A stretch of DNA of 36,892 nt, from assembly GCA_021323895.1 (NCBI GenBank), contig JAJPKD010000176.1, positions 1-36,892 on the forward strand. The letters run 5' to 3'. Positions within the stretch are counted from its first letter, which is position 1, and each line of letters opens with the position of its first letter. The notes below the pieces were generated by a model, which saw nothing but the letters and a program-made list of their open reading frames with translations, made no database searches and was not told where the DNA came from. Positions 26,332-34,752 of this stretch are shown one piece after another. Position numbers and translations under genes: made by a program. Origin of the DNA: Acidobacteriota bacterium (lineage in GTDB: Bacteria; Acidobacteriota; Blastocatellia; Pyrinomonadales; Pyrinomonadaceae).

Positions 26332-27288
26332 TCACTTCACCGCCGAGATTCCATCGATCACAACTCGCGCCACGGTTGGAATGATTTCACGTTCGTTCGC
26401 ATGATCGACGGTGAACGTGACCAGCACGAACTTCGCGCCATTTGGTAGCTCAACATACGCGGCGTCGTGCCGTGTCGTGCTTGTCCAGCCGGCTTTCGAC
26501 CAGAGCTTCGCGCCGCTGATTCCTTGCAAAGCAATCCCCGTGAAGCCATGGCCCTGATCGTCGTTGTCCTTCGAGGTTCCCGTGTAATCGCGCTTCAGCA
26601 ACTCCATCATCTGCGCGCTGCGAGTCACGTTCACAGCGCGTCCCGTGGCTATTTCTGACAGCAGACGCGCCGTCGCATCCGTCGTCAGCTTGTTTCGATT
26701 CTCGCCTTTCGGCCCGCGCGATACACGTTCACGGCCGTAAGCATCTTCACAGAAAGTCTTCTGATTGACGTTGATGTTCGTGTAACCCATCGACGCGTAA
26801 TATCGATTAACCGCATTACGCTTGTATTGCCACGCTTCCATCTCCTTCGGCGGCAATTCAAACCCACCGGTCGTCTGCGTCAACACATCGACGACGTACT
26901 GCGTCGCTTCATTCGAAGAATCGACGATCATGTCCTTCACGGCGCGCTTCAACTCGTCGGTCTCCTGAATCTTTTTGTCTTCCAACCAACGATGCACCGC
27001 GCCGAAATAGAAAAGCTTCACCACGCTTGCGGGATAGACTCGTTCGTTGCCGCGAAAAGACGCTGTCACCGGATGATTTGGATCGCGCAAATCGATCAGC
27101 GTGATCGAGAGTTGTTCCTGCGTCAGCTTCTTATCCGCGAACTTCGCCAACGCCGTGCGCGCAGCCTCGTCAACCAGATTCTGCAAAGCCATCTCGCGCG
27201 TGGTTGATGTAGCGACCGAGCGCTGGGCAAACGTCGCAGAAGCAGCACAAATAATGACTACAATTAATAGAGCGACCTTATTCTTCAT
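26332..27288 (-). CDS. secreted class-A-beta-lactamase-like serine hydrolase
   Basis: 318 residues with a signal peptide (about 1-22, ending TFA-Q). The serine-hydrolase/class A beta-lactamase fold is recognised by YPASVVKLF (SxxK), DSSNEAT at the SDN position, a NKLTTDATARLLSEI region like TTxxxMA of class A enzymes, and SKAGWTS at the KTG position. Two of three motifs are altered (SSN, KAG), so beta-lactam hydrolysis is unsure; a peptidoglycan or peptide hydrolase is as likely. The gene overlaps the permease end by 11 bases and has AGGAAA before its ATG, indicating coupling. Confidence 0.8.
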   Translation of the reverse strand: MKNKVALLIVVIICAASATFAQRSVATSTTREMALQNLVDEAARTALAKFADKKLTQEQLSITLIDLRDPNHPVTASFRGNERVYPASVVKLFYFGAVHRWLEDKKIQETDELKRAVKDMIVDSSNEATQYVVDVLTQTTGGFELPPKEMEAWQYKRNAVNRYYASMGYTNINVNQKTFCEDAYGRERVSRGPKGENRNKLTTDATARLLSEIATGRAVNVTRSAQMMELLKRDYTGTSKDNDDQGHGFTGIALQGISGAKLWSKAGWTSTTRHDAAYVELPNGAKFVLVTFTVDHANEREIIPTVARVVIDGISAVK

Positions 27289-28720
27289 TCATTTTCCTGT
27301 CTCGATAGGCCCAAATCAGATAGACGGGCAAGCCAATCAGAATCAGTCCTAAACCAATCGCCGTCTGTTTCGGATTGTCGTATATCGTTCTGAAGATCAG
27401 CCAGCCATTCACCATGATGAAAACGATCGGCACAACCGGGTAACCCCAGGTCCGATAAGGCCGCCGCGCGTCAGGCATGCGCCGGCGGAAGATGAAAACC
27501 GAGCCGGCCACAAAAACATAGAACAACGTCAAGGCGAAGATCGCCGAATCAGTCAATTGATCGTACGAACCGGACAGGGCAATTACACACGACCAGATTC
27601 CCAGTGCGATCAGCGATCGAATCGGCACGCGCGTGCGCGGCGAGACTTTTGCCAAGCCTTCAAAGAACAATTTGTCGCGCGCCATTGCGTAGGGCACTCT
27701 TGACGTTGCCAAAATCGATGCGTGCAATGCGCCGAACGAAGATGTCATCATCGCCGCCGCCATCAACGTTACCGCCATTGCGCCCAACAAGCGCCGGACA
27801 ACTTCAGCCGCCACCGATGACGATGCCGCCTCGCCCGCAACTTGCGTCGGTGTTAACACATGGTAGTAACCGATGTTGACCAGCAGGTACAGTCCCATGA
27901 CCAGAAACAGACTGATGATTAGGCCAAGCGGCAAATTGCGTTCGGGGTTCTTCACTTCGCCCGCCAGAAACGTCACATTATTCCAGCCGTCATACGCCCA
28001 AAGCGCGCCCAACATCGCCGCCGCGAAACCCGCCGCGCCTCCACCTGTAATCGCGACCTTCTCGCATAAGCCGCCAACATTCGCTTGAGTTAAGTGCGAC
28101 CAGTCGCCGCCGCTGTAGAAGAACGCGCCGAGGCCGACACCGATTAGAAGAAGAACTTTGATCGAAGTGAGAAACGTCGCGACGCCGCCGCTGAATTTCA
28201 CTGCCGCGCAATTGATGAGCACCGTCACGCCGATCGCGCCCAGCGCCACAAGCTGAAGGCGCGTAAACGGGACGTCAAAGCCGCGCGGCAAATGAAGCGT
28301 GAAATACGTGTGATTGAGCCGGCCGCCAATCAGATCATTCAGGAAGATCGCGAACCCGACCGCCAGCGCGGCCGCTGATGCGCTCCGCGCAATGGCGAAT
28401 TGGGTCCACCCGTAAATGAATCCCCATGGCCGGCCGTAGGCGTCGCGCATGATGCCGTACTCGCCGGCGGCGCGCGGAAACATCGCGAGCAACTCTGCAT
28501 AAGTAAGAGCGCCTGCCAACGACAGCAACCCGGCGACCAGCCAAACCGTCAGCGCCATGCCTGGCGTGCCGACGTTGCAAGTCATCACACGCGCTTTGAG
28601 AAACACGCCCGTGCCGATCACGTTCGCGACGTTGACGGAGATCGCCGCGATCAACCCCAAGCCACGAACGAGCTGGCCAGTCGTAAGTTTTGAGTTTGGC
28701 GTTTCGAGTTTCGAGTTCAC
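27278..28720 (-). CDS. APC-superfamily amino acid permease
   Basis: 480 residues with about 12 membrane helices. The family phrases VIGTGVFLKARVMTCNVG, LAMFPRAAGEYGIMRDAYG and GWNNVTFLAGEVKNPERNLP are clear. It resembles LAT/SteT-type exchangers and APA transporters. GTG at 28720 is the only start before the first helix. Residues 2-12 (NSKLETPNSKL) are translated from a repeat-like tract of near-tandem GAAACTC words and are not family sequence. The end overlaps the serine hydrolase start; lysA lies upstream on the same strand. Confidence 0.9.
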   Translation of the reverse strand: MNSKLETPNSKLTTGQLVRGLGLIAAISVNVANVIGTGVFLKARVMTCNVGTPGMALTVWLVAGLLSLAGALTYAELLAMFPRAAGEYGIMRDAYGRPWGFIYGWTQFAIARSASAAALAVGFAIFLNDLIGGRLNHTYFTLHLPRGFDVPFTRLQLVALGAIGVTVLINCAAVKFSGGVATFLTSIKVLLLIGVGLGAFFYSGGDWSHLTQANVGGLCEKVAITGGGAAGFAAAMLGALWAYDGWNNVTFLAGEVKNPERNLPLGLIISLFLVMGLYLLVNIGYYHVLTPTQVAGEAASSSVAAEVVRRLLGAMAVTLMAAAMMTSSFGALHASILATSRVPYAMARDKLFFEGLAKVSPRTRVPIRSLIALGIWSCVIALSGSYDQLTDSAIFALTLFYVFVAGSVFIFRRRMPDARRPYRTWGYPVVPIVFIMVNGWLIFRTIYDNPKQTAIGLGLILIGLPVYLIWAYRDRKMNEE

Positions 28721-28731
28721 GTCAGGAGATT

Positions 28732-28879
28732 ATCCGCAGATTACGCAGATTACACAGATTAAGAAACAGCAGGTCCGCAAAGAACCTCAGAAGCGTCAAG
28801 AGGGTGGCTAGCTCACTTGTCCTTTTTGTGCCTTCTCGTGGCAATTTCTTCATCTGTGTAATCTGCGTAATCTGCGGAT
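28732..28879. repeat. perfect 28-base inverted repeat, ATCTGCGTAATC family
   Basis: Arms 28732-28759 and 28852-28879 are perfect inverse complements, each made of three AGATTAC or AGATTACGC-like words. The 92-base loop has no coding sequence. The element fills the gap between lysA and the permease. Confidence 0.9.
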
Positions 28880-28887
28880 TAATTCAT

Positions 28888-30327
28888 TCACCACACCTCA
28901 TTAAAAAGCAGATCCTCATAACTATCCCGCTTGCGAATTACTTCCGCCCTCCCACCTTCCCGCACCAGCACCGCCGCCGGCAGAGGGCGTCCGTTGTACG
29001 CAAACATCTGCGAGAACGAGTACGCGCCCGAATTCAACAGCGCGAGCACTTCCCCCGGCTTCACGTCACGCGGCAGACGGCGATAGTCAGGCAAGCGGCC
29101 TTCGCGCTCAATATCAAAGTACACGTCCCCGGAATCGCACAGCGGCCCCGCGACTTTGTACTGAGCGTCCGGCGTATCGCAAGCACGCGAAGCCGAAACC
29201 AGGTGGTAGTACCACTTGTAGTTGTTCATCGACAGCAGCAGGCTGTAGCCCGCATCCGTCAGCAGCCAGATGTCGCCCGTCTCCGGACGCCGCTTGATGT
29301 TCTGAACCTTGGTGAGTACGACACCGGCGTCCGAGATGATGCTGCGTCCCGGCTCAAGCAAGATCGTTACTTGATCGAGCAAGTGTTCGGCTTCCGCGGT
29401 CCGCGCAGACTCACGCGCCACGCGCAACGCTTCAGTTAACACGTCAGCGGGTTCAAGTGATGCACCAAGCATGTCGCGTTCGTGCTCCGGCAACTCATCA
29501 GCTTGCGATCGATCGCGCAGATAATTCACCGGAATGCCACCGCCCAGATTTATGTGCTCCAGCGTCAATCCGGTCTCGCGATGAATCGTCATCAAGTGGT
29601 TCCACATCGACTTGAACGCTTCCGCGAACGGCTCGACATCCGGTGTCTGTGATCCAACGTGAATGTGAATACCGCATACGTGAACTAGTTCGGGATTCTG
29701 CAAGCCGCGCCGAAACGCATCGAGCACTTCCGAAGAAGAGATGCCGAACTTCGAAGTCAGCAGGGCCGTCTGCAAACCAAGGTGCGAACGCGTGCCAATC
29801 TCCGGCACCAAACGCAGAGCAACTCGCGCGGGTGGCAAGCCGGAATTGAGTTCGCTGCGCGCGCGGCGCACCGCGTCTTCGACTAACTCAATCTCGTAAA
29901 TCGAATCGACGTTGATCGAATAAATGCCGGCGCGCACGGCTTCATCCAACTCTTCATTCGTCTTGCTGGTGCCGTTGAAAATGATCTGATCGGGACGAAA
30001 GCCCGCGCGCAGAGCCTTGAACAATTCGCCGCCGCTGTTCACTTCGATGTCGATGCCCGCGTCGCGCACGACGCCAAGAATCGCCATGTTGGAATTGGCT
30101 TTCGAGGCGTAGCAGAACTTGATCGGGCGATCGACTTTCTTGGCGGCAGCTTGCAGACGCGCGATGTTTGCGCGAATGCGCGGCTCGGAAAAAACAAACA
30201 GCGGCGTGCCGTATTTGTACGTGAGCGCGGTCGCGTCGGCGCCGCTGATGAACAGGTGATTGTTTTCGCGCGCTTCCAGAAAGCCCGGAATCGTCCAGGC
30301 CGGAGCGGTGGTTATGGTTGGTGACAT
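28888..30327 (-). CDS. lysA: diaminopimelate decarboxylase
   Basis: 479 residues of fold-type III PLP decarboxylase. K76 in FCYASKANSN is the Schiff-base lysine; HIHVGSQ, HINLGGGIPVNY and EPGRSIISDAG follow in the barrel, and LCDSGDVYF and NSGAYSFSQMFAYNGRPLP in the C-terminal beta domain carry the second active-site half. It converts meso-diaminopimelate to L-lysine in the cytoplasm. It is somewhat longer than typical LysA and could be a related decarboxylase (carboxynorspermidine or ornithine type). A repeat separates it from the permease. Confidence 0.9.
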   Translation of the reverse strand: MSPTITTAPAWTIPGFLEARENNHLFISGADATALTYKYGTPLFVFSEPRIRANIARLQAAAKKVDRPIKFCYASKANSNMAILGVVRDAGIDIEVNSGGELFKALRAGFRPDQIIFNGTSKTNEELDEAVRAGIYSINVDSIYEIELVEDAVRRARSELNSGLPPARVALRLVPEIGTRSHLGLQTALLTSKFGISSSEVLDAFRRGLQNPELVHVCGIHIHVGSQTPDVEPFAEAFKSMWNHLMTIHRETGLTLEHINLGGGIPVNYLRDRSQADELPEHERDMLGASLEPADVLTEALRVARESARTAEAEHLLDQVTILLEPGRSIISDAGVVLTKVQNIKRRPETGDIWLLTDAGYSLLLSMNNYKWYYHLVSASRACDTPDAQYKVAGPLCDSGDVYFDIEREGRLPDYRRLPRDVKPGEVLALLNSGAYSFSQMFAYNGRPLPAAVLVREGGRAEVIRKRDSYEDLLFNEVW

Positions 30328-30352
30328 TTGAATGAAATCAAGATCTAAATCT

Positions 30353-30424
30353 GTTTAGATGCCGGACTTGTCCGGCACTTTGTTTGCGGTCAACTACATC
30401 GACGGACAAGTCCGCCGTCTAAAC
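30353..30424. repeat. inverted repeat, GGACTTGTCCG family
   Basis: Arms 30353-30376 and 30401-30424 match as inverse complements at 21 of 24 positions; each arm contains its own palindrome (CCGGACTTGTCCGG; CGGACAAGTCCG). It lies just upstream of lysA and behind the NTF2-like gene. Confidence 0.8.
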
Positions 30425-30441
30425 ACGTTATGTGTGATGAT

Positions 30442-30834
30442 TTACAACTGCGCGATCATCTCCGCGGGAGTCCAGTACGCGCGGACGGTTTCAATCTTGC
30501 CGTCTTCGTTCACTTCAATGACGTCGATGCCTTCGAAGCGAACCTCTTTGCCGCTGGCGCTGGTTCCCTTCCCCGTCCACTTCACGGCGGCAGAGTTACC
30601 GGCGACGAATATCGAGTCTTCCGTCAACCCAACGCTCTTAAAGTTCTTGCAAATCGACGAAAGAAATTCCCGAATCGCGGCGCGGCCAGTAATCCCTGGC
30701 GCGCCGACGGGATCGTAAGTAGTGCCATCTTCGGCGAACGTGTTGGCAAACGCCTCCGCGTCCATCGCACGAATCGCCAAAAAGTACGCGCGCACCGCGC
30801 GCGAAATTTTGTCTGGTGAAATTTGATCTCTCAT
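30442..30834 (-). CDS. NTF2-like / SnoaL-type protein
   Basis: 130 residues, the usual length of a single NTF2-like cone. The opening ISRAVRAYFLAIRAMDAEAF, then FAEDGTTYDPVGAPGITGRAAIREF, and KVRFEGIDVIEVNEDGKIETVRAYW-type ending strands are diagnostic. Members include ketosteroid isomerase-like and SnoaL-like cyclases as well as non-enzymatic binders; the pocket cannot be read by eye. Single gene between two repeats. Confidence 0.88.
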   Translation of the reverse strand: MRDQISPDKISRAVRAYFLAIRAMDAEAFANTFAEDGTTYDPVGAPGITGRAAIREFLSSICKNFKSVGLTEDSIFVAGNSAAVKWTGKGTSASGKEVRFEGIDVIEVNEDGKIETVRAYWTPAEMIAQL

Positions 30835-30851
30835 AACATTTCTCGTTTGGA

Positions 30852-30869
30852 GGCGGCCTAACGGCCGCC
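30852..30869. repeat. short GC palindrome
   Basis: GGCGGCC (30852-30858) and GGCCGCC (30863-30869) around a four-base loop, preceded by TTTGGA as in the element at 32475. It lies between the NTF2-like and acyl-CoA ligase genes. Confidence 0.5.
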
Positions 30870-30890
30870 ACGTCAGGCGGTAGCCCGACT

Positions 30891-32471
30891 CTAAACAACC
30901 TCGGTAGCTGCGTGTTTCGCTCTCTCTTTCTCAACCAATACGCGCCGCAGAATCTTACCTGAAATCGATTTCGGAATCTGCGCGATGAATTCTACTTCAC
31001 GAATTTTTTTGTGCGGAGCGACGCGCGAGGCGACGTATTCCATGATGGCTTCCGCCGAAGTGTCGAGCTTGGTAACGATGAAAGCCTTCGGCACTTCGCC
31101 GGCTTCGTCGTCGCGGCACGGAATCACGGCCGCGTCGGCGACTGCAGGATGTGTGAGGAGCACCGCTTCGAGTTCCGCAGGCGCAACCTGAAATCCTTTG
31201 TACTTAATCAGCTCTTTCACGCGATCGACGATGAAGAAGTGGCCGTCCTCGTCCGCATATCCAATGTCGCCCGTATGCAGCCAGCCATCCGCGTCAATCG
31301 TGCGCGCGGTCGCTTCGCGATTGTTCAGATAGCCCTTCATGTTCTGTGGCCCGCGAACACAGACTTCGCCCTCCTGGTTTGGACCAAGCTCGGCTTCAGT
31401 TGCAGGATCGACGAGCTTGCATTCAGTGTTCGGCGCCGGCGTTCCCACTGATCCAAGTTTCATCTTCGCCGGATCAGCCGGACTGCTATGCGTGACGGGG
31501 CTCGTCTCAGTCATGCCATACCCTTGCCGGATTCCGCAGCCAATTCGCTGCATGCACTCCCGCGACAACTCGGGGCCAAGCGGCGCCGCGCCGGAAAAGA
31601 TCATTCTCAGACTCGATAGATCGTAATTATCAACGATCGGATCTTTCGCCAGCTTCAAAACGATCGGTGGCACGATGTGCGAGAGCGTCACGCGATATTT
31701 CTGAATCAACGCGAGAAACTGTTCGACATCGAACCGCGGCATGGTGACGATCGTGGTGCCGAGATGCAGTCCCATGTTCAAGACCACCACCAGGCCGTAG
31801 ATGTGAAACAGCGGCAGTACGCACAACAGCGTATCGTCGCGATGAAAATAATCGAGCCCATCCATCTGGCACATGTTGGCGACCAGATTGCGATGCGTCA
31901 GCATCACGCCTTTCGGCAATCCGGTTGTGCCACTGGAATATGGCAACACGACGAGATCGTTGCGCGGATCGATCTCCACCGGCGGAACTTCGCCGTCGCT
32001 TTCGAGCAACTCGGCAAATGGCGTGGCACCGTCTGACTCACCGAAAACGAAAACTTCTTCGACCTTCGATTCCTTTGCCGCAGCCCGCGCTTTGTCACTG
32101 GTCATCGGCGCAGCGATTAGAAACTTTGCGGCGGCATCGTTGAGCTGAAACGCAGCTTCCTCTGCCGTGTACAGCGGGTTCAGCGTCGTGTTGATGCCGC
32201 CCAGCATCGCGACCGCGTGAAAGATGATCGCGTACTCGGGACAATTGGTGCTGAAGATCGCGAAGACATCGCCCTTCTTGAATCCCCTTTTCGCAAGGCC
32301 CGCGGCAACGCGCCGCACTCCGCTTTCAAATTCAGCGTACGTGTAAGCACGTCCGGTGGGTCCGTCGATGAGCGCAGTCTTGTCTTTGAAAGCGCCGATT
32401 GAGTTGAAGATAAAGTCCGTGAGCGAGACTTCAGGGATTTCGACGTCAGGGTATGGGCCACGAAAAATCAT
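30891..32471 (-). CDS. AMP-forming acyl-CoA ligase (4-coumarate-CoA ligase type)
   Basis: 526 residues from ATG 32471; the frame is open further upstream to a TTG, but that lies in a repeat. Adenylation motifs: YSSGTTGLPKGVMLTHRN (A3), QGYGMTETSP (A5), GWLHTGDIGYADEDG (A7), VDRVKELIKYKGFQVAP (A8) and PKSISGKILRR (A10 Lys). It activates a carboxylate with ATP and couples it to CoA; aryl or long-chain fatty acids are both possible. No Shine-Dalgarno; the start codon begins four bases before the repeat arm. Confidence 0.92.
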   Translation of the reverse strand: MIFRGPYPDVEIPEVSLTDFIFNSIGAFKDKTALIDGPTGRAYTYAEFESGVRRVAAGLAKRGFKKGDVFAIFSTNCPEYAIIFHAVAMLGGINTTLNPLYTAEEAAFQLNDAAAKFLIAAPMTSDKARAAAKESKVEEVFVFGESDGATPFAELLESDGEVPPVEIDPRNDLVVLPYSSGTTGLPKGVMLTHRNLVANMCQMDGLDYFHRDDTLLCVLPLFHIYGLVVVLNMGLHLGTTIVTMPRFDVEQFLALIQKYRVTLSHIVPPIVLKLAKDPIVDNYDLSSLRMIFSGAAPLGPELSRECMQRIGCGIRQGYGMTETSPVTHSSPADPAKMKLGSVGTPAPNTECKLVDPATEAELGPNQEGEVCVRGPQNMKGYLNNREATARTIDADGWLHTGDIGYADEDGHFFIVDRVKELIKYKGFQVAPAELEAVLLTHPAVADAAVIPCRDDEAGEVPKAFIVTKLDTSAEAIMEYVASRVAPHKKIREVEFIAQIPKSISGKILRRVLVEKERAKHAATEVV

Positions 32472-32474
32472 TTT

Positions 32475-32548
32475 TTGGAGTGCGCCGTCTTGACGGCGCT
32501 TTGTGCTATCCAAGTGGATTAAAGCGGCGTCAAGCCGCCGCCCTCCAA
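32475..32548. repeat. large inverted repeat, GCCGTCTTGACGGC family
   Basis: Arms 32475-32502 and 32521-32548 match as inverse complements at 24 of 28 positions, and each arm is itself palindromic (GCGCCGTCTTGACGGCGC; GCGGCGTCAAGCCGC). It lies directly upstream of the acyl-CoA ligase. Confidence 0.85.
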
Positions 32549-32611
32549 GGACGCGTCACTATACACGATTCTGCTGACCAAACGGCAGCAAAGATGTATA
32601 TTGACGCCACC

Positions 32612-32633
32612 GTAATATGGACTTCAGTCTGTG
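32612..32633. repeat. single arm of the CAGTCTGTG repeat family
   Basis: Twenty of 22 bases match the left arm of the element at 16529. No second arm is nearby. Its last three bases form a GTG in frame with the ATP-grasp gene. Confidence 0.7.
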
Positions 32634-32639
32634 AAAATA

Positions 32640-33857
32640 ATGAGCGAATCTCGCCAACTCAACATCGTCTGCTTCGCGACCTTTTTCAAAGGCGCCGACT
32701 TCATGCGCGAGTGCAAAGCGCTGGGATGCAACGTCACGCTCGTCACGAAAGAGAAGATGCTGCATGAAGATTGGCCGCGCGACGTGCTTGATGAAGTCTT
32801 CGCTCTGCCGAACGATGCGCCGGTCGAGTTGTTTCTCGATTTGGTCGCGCATATCGGGAAGACCCGCAAACCGGATCGCATCGTCGCGCTCGAAGAGTTC
32901 GATGTCGTGGTGGCCGCGCTGGCGCGCGAGCATTTGTGCATGCCTGGTATGAGCAACTCAAGCGCTAAAACGTTTCGCGACAAATATGCGATGGCTGCGC
33001 GTGCCCGCAACGGGGGGTTGACGGTTCCGGATTTCGTGCCCGCGATCAATAACGACGAAGTCGCGGAATATTTGGATCGAGTGCCGCCGCCCTGGGTGAT
33101 GAAGCCGCGCTCAGACGTTTCGGCGATCGGCATTCGCAAACTTGAAACTGCGGATCAAGTCTGGGCGACGATCGAAGAACTAAATAATCGCGAGGCTCTG
33201 CGCGAACGTGCTTCGTATCACGTGCTGGCGCGCTTCATTCCCGGTGAAGTCTTTCATGTTGGTTCGCTCGTTCACGACGGCCGCGTGCTCTTCGCCGGAG
33301 TGAACAAATACGGCCGGCCGCCGCTGCAAGTCGCGCATGGCGGCGGCGCGTACATTTCGCAGACCATTCCCTACGATTCGGCAGACCGGAAAAAGTTGAC
33401 TGAGATAAATCGTCGCCTGATCAAAGCGATGGGCATGGAAACCGGCGCGACGCACGCCGAGTTCATCAGGAGCGACGCCGACGGCGACTTCTATTTTCTG
33501 GAAATCGCGGCTCGCGTGGGCGGCGCATACATCGCTGACGTTCTGGATGCAGCTTCGGGAGTCAACCTGTGGCGTGAATGGGCGCGCATGGAAGTTGCCG
33601 AATTAAACGCGAAGCCGAAATTGAAGCCGCGCAAAGAACACGCGGGAATTATTCTGTCGCTGGCGCGGCAGGAATCTCCCGACACGAGCGCTTACGACGA
33701 TCCCGAGATCGTCTATCGCGCGAAGAAGAAGCATCACGCCGGATTGATTGTGCGATCGAAGAGCCATGCGCGCGTAACTGAGTTGCTCAACAATTACTCA
33801 GAGCGCTTTCAAAACGATTTCATCGCCGTGCTGCCGCCGCTGGAACGACCGGAATGA
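32640..33857 (+). CDS. ATP-grasp ligase of unknown substrate
   Basis: 405 residues from ATG 32640. An in-frame GTG at 32631 is repeat sequence. The N-terminal domain is a PreATP-grasp Rossmann-like part (NIVCFATFFKGADFMRECK, IVALEEFDVVVAALARE). The ATP-grasp part has the lysine strand PPWVMKPRSDVSAIGI, the nucleotide-binding FIPGEVFHVGSLVHDG, and the metal site DFYFLEIAARVGGAYIADVL (E and N/D ligands: LEIAAR replaces the common ExNxR). Family members join a carboxylate to an amine. A methyltransferase follows on the same strand 85 bases later. Substrates are unknown. Confidence 0.85.
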   Translation: MSESRQLNIVCFATFFKGADFMRECKALGCNVTLVTKEKMLHEDWPRDVLDEVFALPNDAPVELFLDLVAHIGKTRKPDRIVALEEFDVVVAALAREHLCMPGMSNSSAKTFRDKYAMAARARNGGLTVPDFVPAINNDEVAEYLDRVPPPWVMKPRSDVSAIGIRKLETADQVWATIEELNNREALRERASYHVLARFIPGEVFHVGSLVHDGRVLFAGVNKYGRPPLQVAHGGGAYISQTIPYDSADRKKLTEINRRLIKAMGMETGATHAEFIRSDADGDFYFLEIAARVGGAYIADVLDAASGVNLWREWARMEVAELNAKPKLKPRKEHAGIILSLARQESPDTSAYDDPEIVYRAKKKHHAGLIVRSKSHARVTELLNNYSERFQNDFIAVLPPLERPE

Positions 33858-33863
33858 ATTAAT

Positions 33864-33937
33864 CACAGATGCACACGGATAGACACAGATCAGAAAAAGA
33901 ACTTATCTGCGTAGATCTGTGTTCATCTGTGGCTATC
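33864..33937. repeat. imperfect inverted repeat, CACAGAT family
   Basis: CACAGAT, GGATAGACACAGATC on the left and GATCTGTGTTCATCTGTGGCT on the right (about 33911-33934) pair imperfectly. It fills the gap between the ATP-grasp gene and the next methyltransferase and ends six bases before its ATG. Confidence 0.65.
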
Positions 33938-33942
33938 TAGCG

Positions 33943-34752
33943 ATGAAGCAAATCCCCACAAACTGGTTCGAAGACTTCTTTCACGGCATCACGCTCGATC
34001 TCTGGCGCCAGGCGATCCCGGAGAAGCAGACTCAAGCGGAAGCTGAATTCCTGACCAAAGTTCTGAATTGTAAGGCTGGCGCGCATCTGCTCGATGTGCC
34101 GTGCGGCAATGGAAGATTGTCGTTTGAGGTGGCGAAGCGTGGATATCAAGTGACGGGTATTGATATCTCAAGGGAGTTTATTGAGGAAGCGCAGGCATCA
34201 AGCGATCGCGTTAGAACGGGCCCGCCCGCTACCGCAGGCGGTTCTGACCTCGCGGTTGGTACTGACTCTATTGCGCAGATTAATTTTATTCTCGGCGACA
34301 TGCGGAGCATCGGAGCTGAGTCGATCTATGACGGCGCGTTCTGTTTCGGTAACAGCTTTGGCTTCATGCCCTACGCTGACATGGAGAAGTTTCTTTTGGG
34401 GGTCGCGCGAGCATTGAAGGCGCGCGGACGATTCGTCGTTAACACTGGGATGGCGGCCGAATCAGTTCTTCCTCACTTCGAAGAACAGAGTTGTCATGAA
34501 GTCGGAGATATCACTACAACTATCAAAGAGCGTTACAACGCTGAAGAAAGCTGCATTGACAGCGAATACATCTTTGAGCGCAACGGCCAGAAGGAATCCC
34601 GATTTGCTAAGCACTGGATTTACACCACGGCGGAAATTCAGAGAATGCTGGAGCGGGCGGGATTCAAGATTATTGAGCTTTATGGATCGCTAAAATGCGA
34701 ACCGTACAAGTTAGGCGCGGAAGAATTATTTGTAGTGTCGGAGCGAGCGTGA
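33943..34752 (+). CDS. class I SAM-dependent methyltransferase with an in-frame repeat insert
   Basis: 269 residues from ATG 33943; no Shine-Dalgarno is visible, since the upstream bases are repeat sequence. Motif I is LLDVPCGNGRLSF (49-61) and the acidic strand end is TGIDIS (71-76). Residues about 88-108 (RVRTGPPATAGGSDLAVG) are encoded by a copy of the genome's interspersed repeat read in frame. INFILGDMRS then resumes the fold, followed by DGAFCFGNSFGFM. The C-terminal FAKHWIYTTAEIQRMLERAGF is typical. It probably methylates a small molecule; a link with the ATP-grasp product is possible. Confidence 0.85.
   Translation: MKQIPTNWFEDFFHGITLDLWRQAIPEKQTQAEAEFLTKVLNCKAGAHLLDVPCGNGRLSFEVAKRGYQVTGIDISREFIEEAQASSDRVRTGPPATAGGSDLAVGTDSIAQINFILGDMRSIGAESIYDGAFCFGNSFGFMPYADMEKFLLGVARALKARGRFVVNTGMAAESVLPHFEEQSCHEVGDITTTIKERYNAEESCIDSEYIFERNGQKESRFAKHWIYTTAEIQRMLERAGFKIIELYGSLKCEPYKLGAEELFVVSERA
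34211..34269. repeat. interspersed repeat copy inside a coding region
   Basis: CCGCCCGCTACCGCAGGCGG followed by TTCTGACCTCGCGGTTGGTA and CTGACTC repeats words of the intergenic elements at 26294-26330 and 34900-34950. The length is compatible with an in-frame insertion. Boundaries are approximate. Confidence 0.6.

Noticed and set aside
28732-28879. CRISPR array
   Set aside because: The short words are inverted rather than regularly spaced direct repeats, and no cas gene is near.
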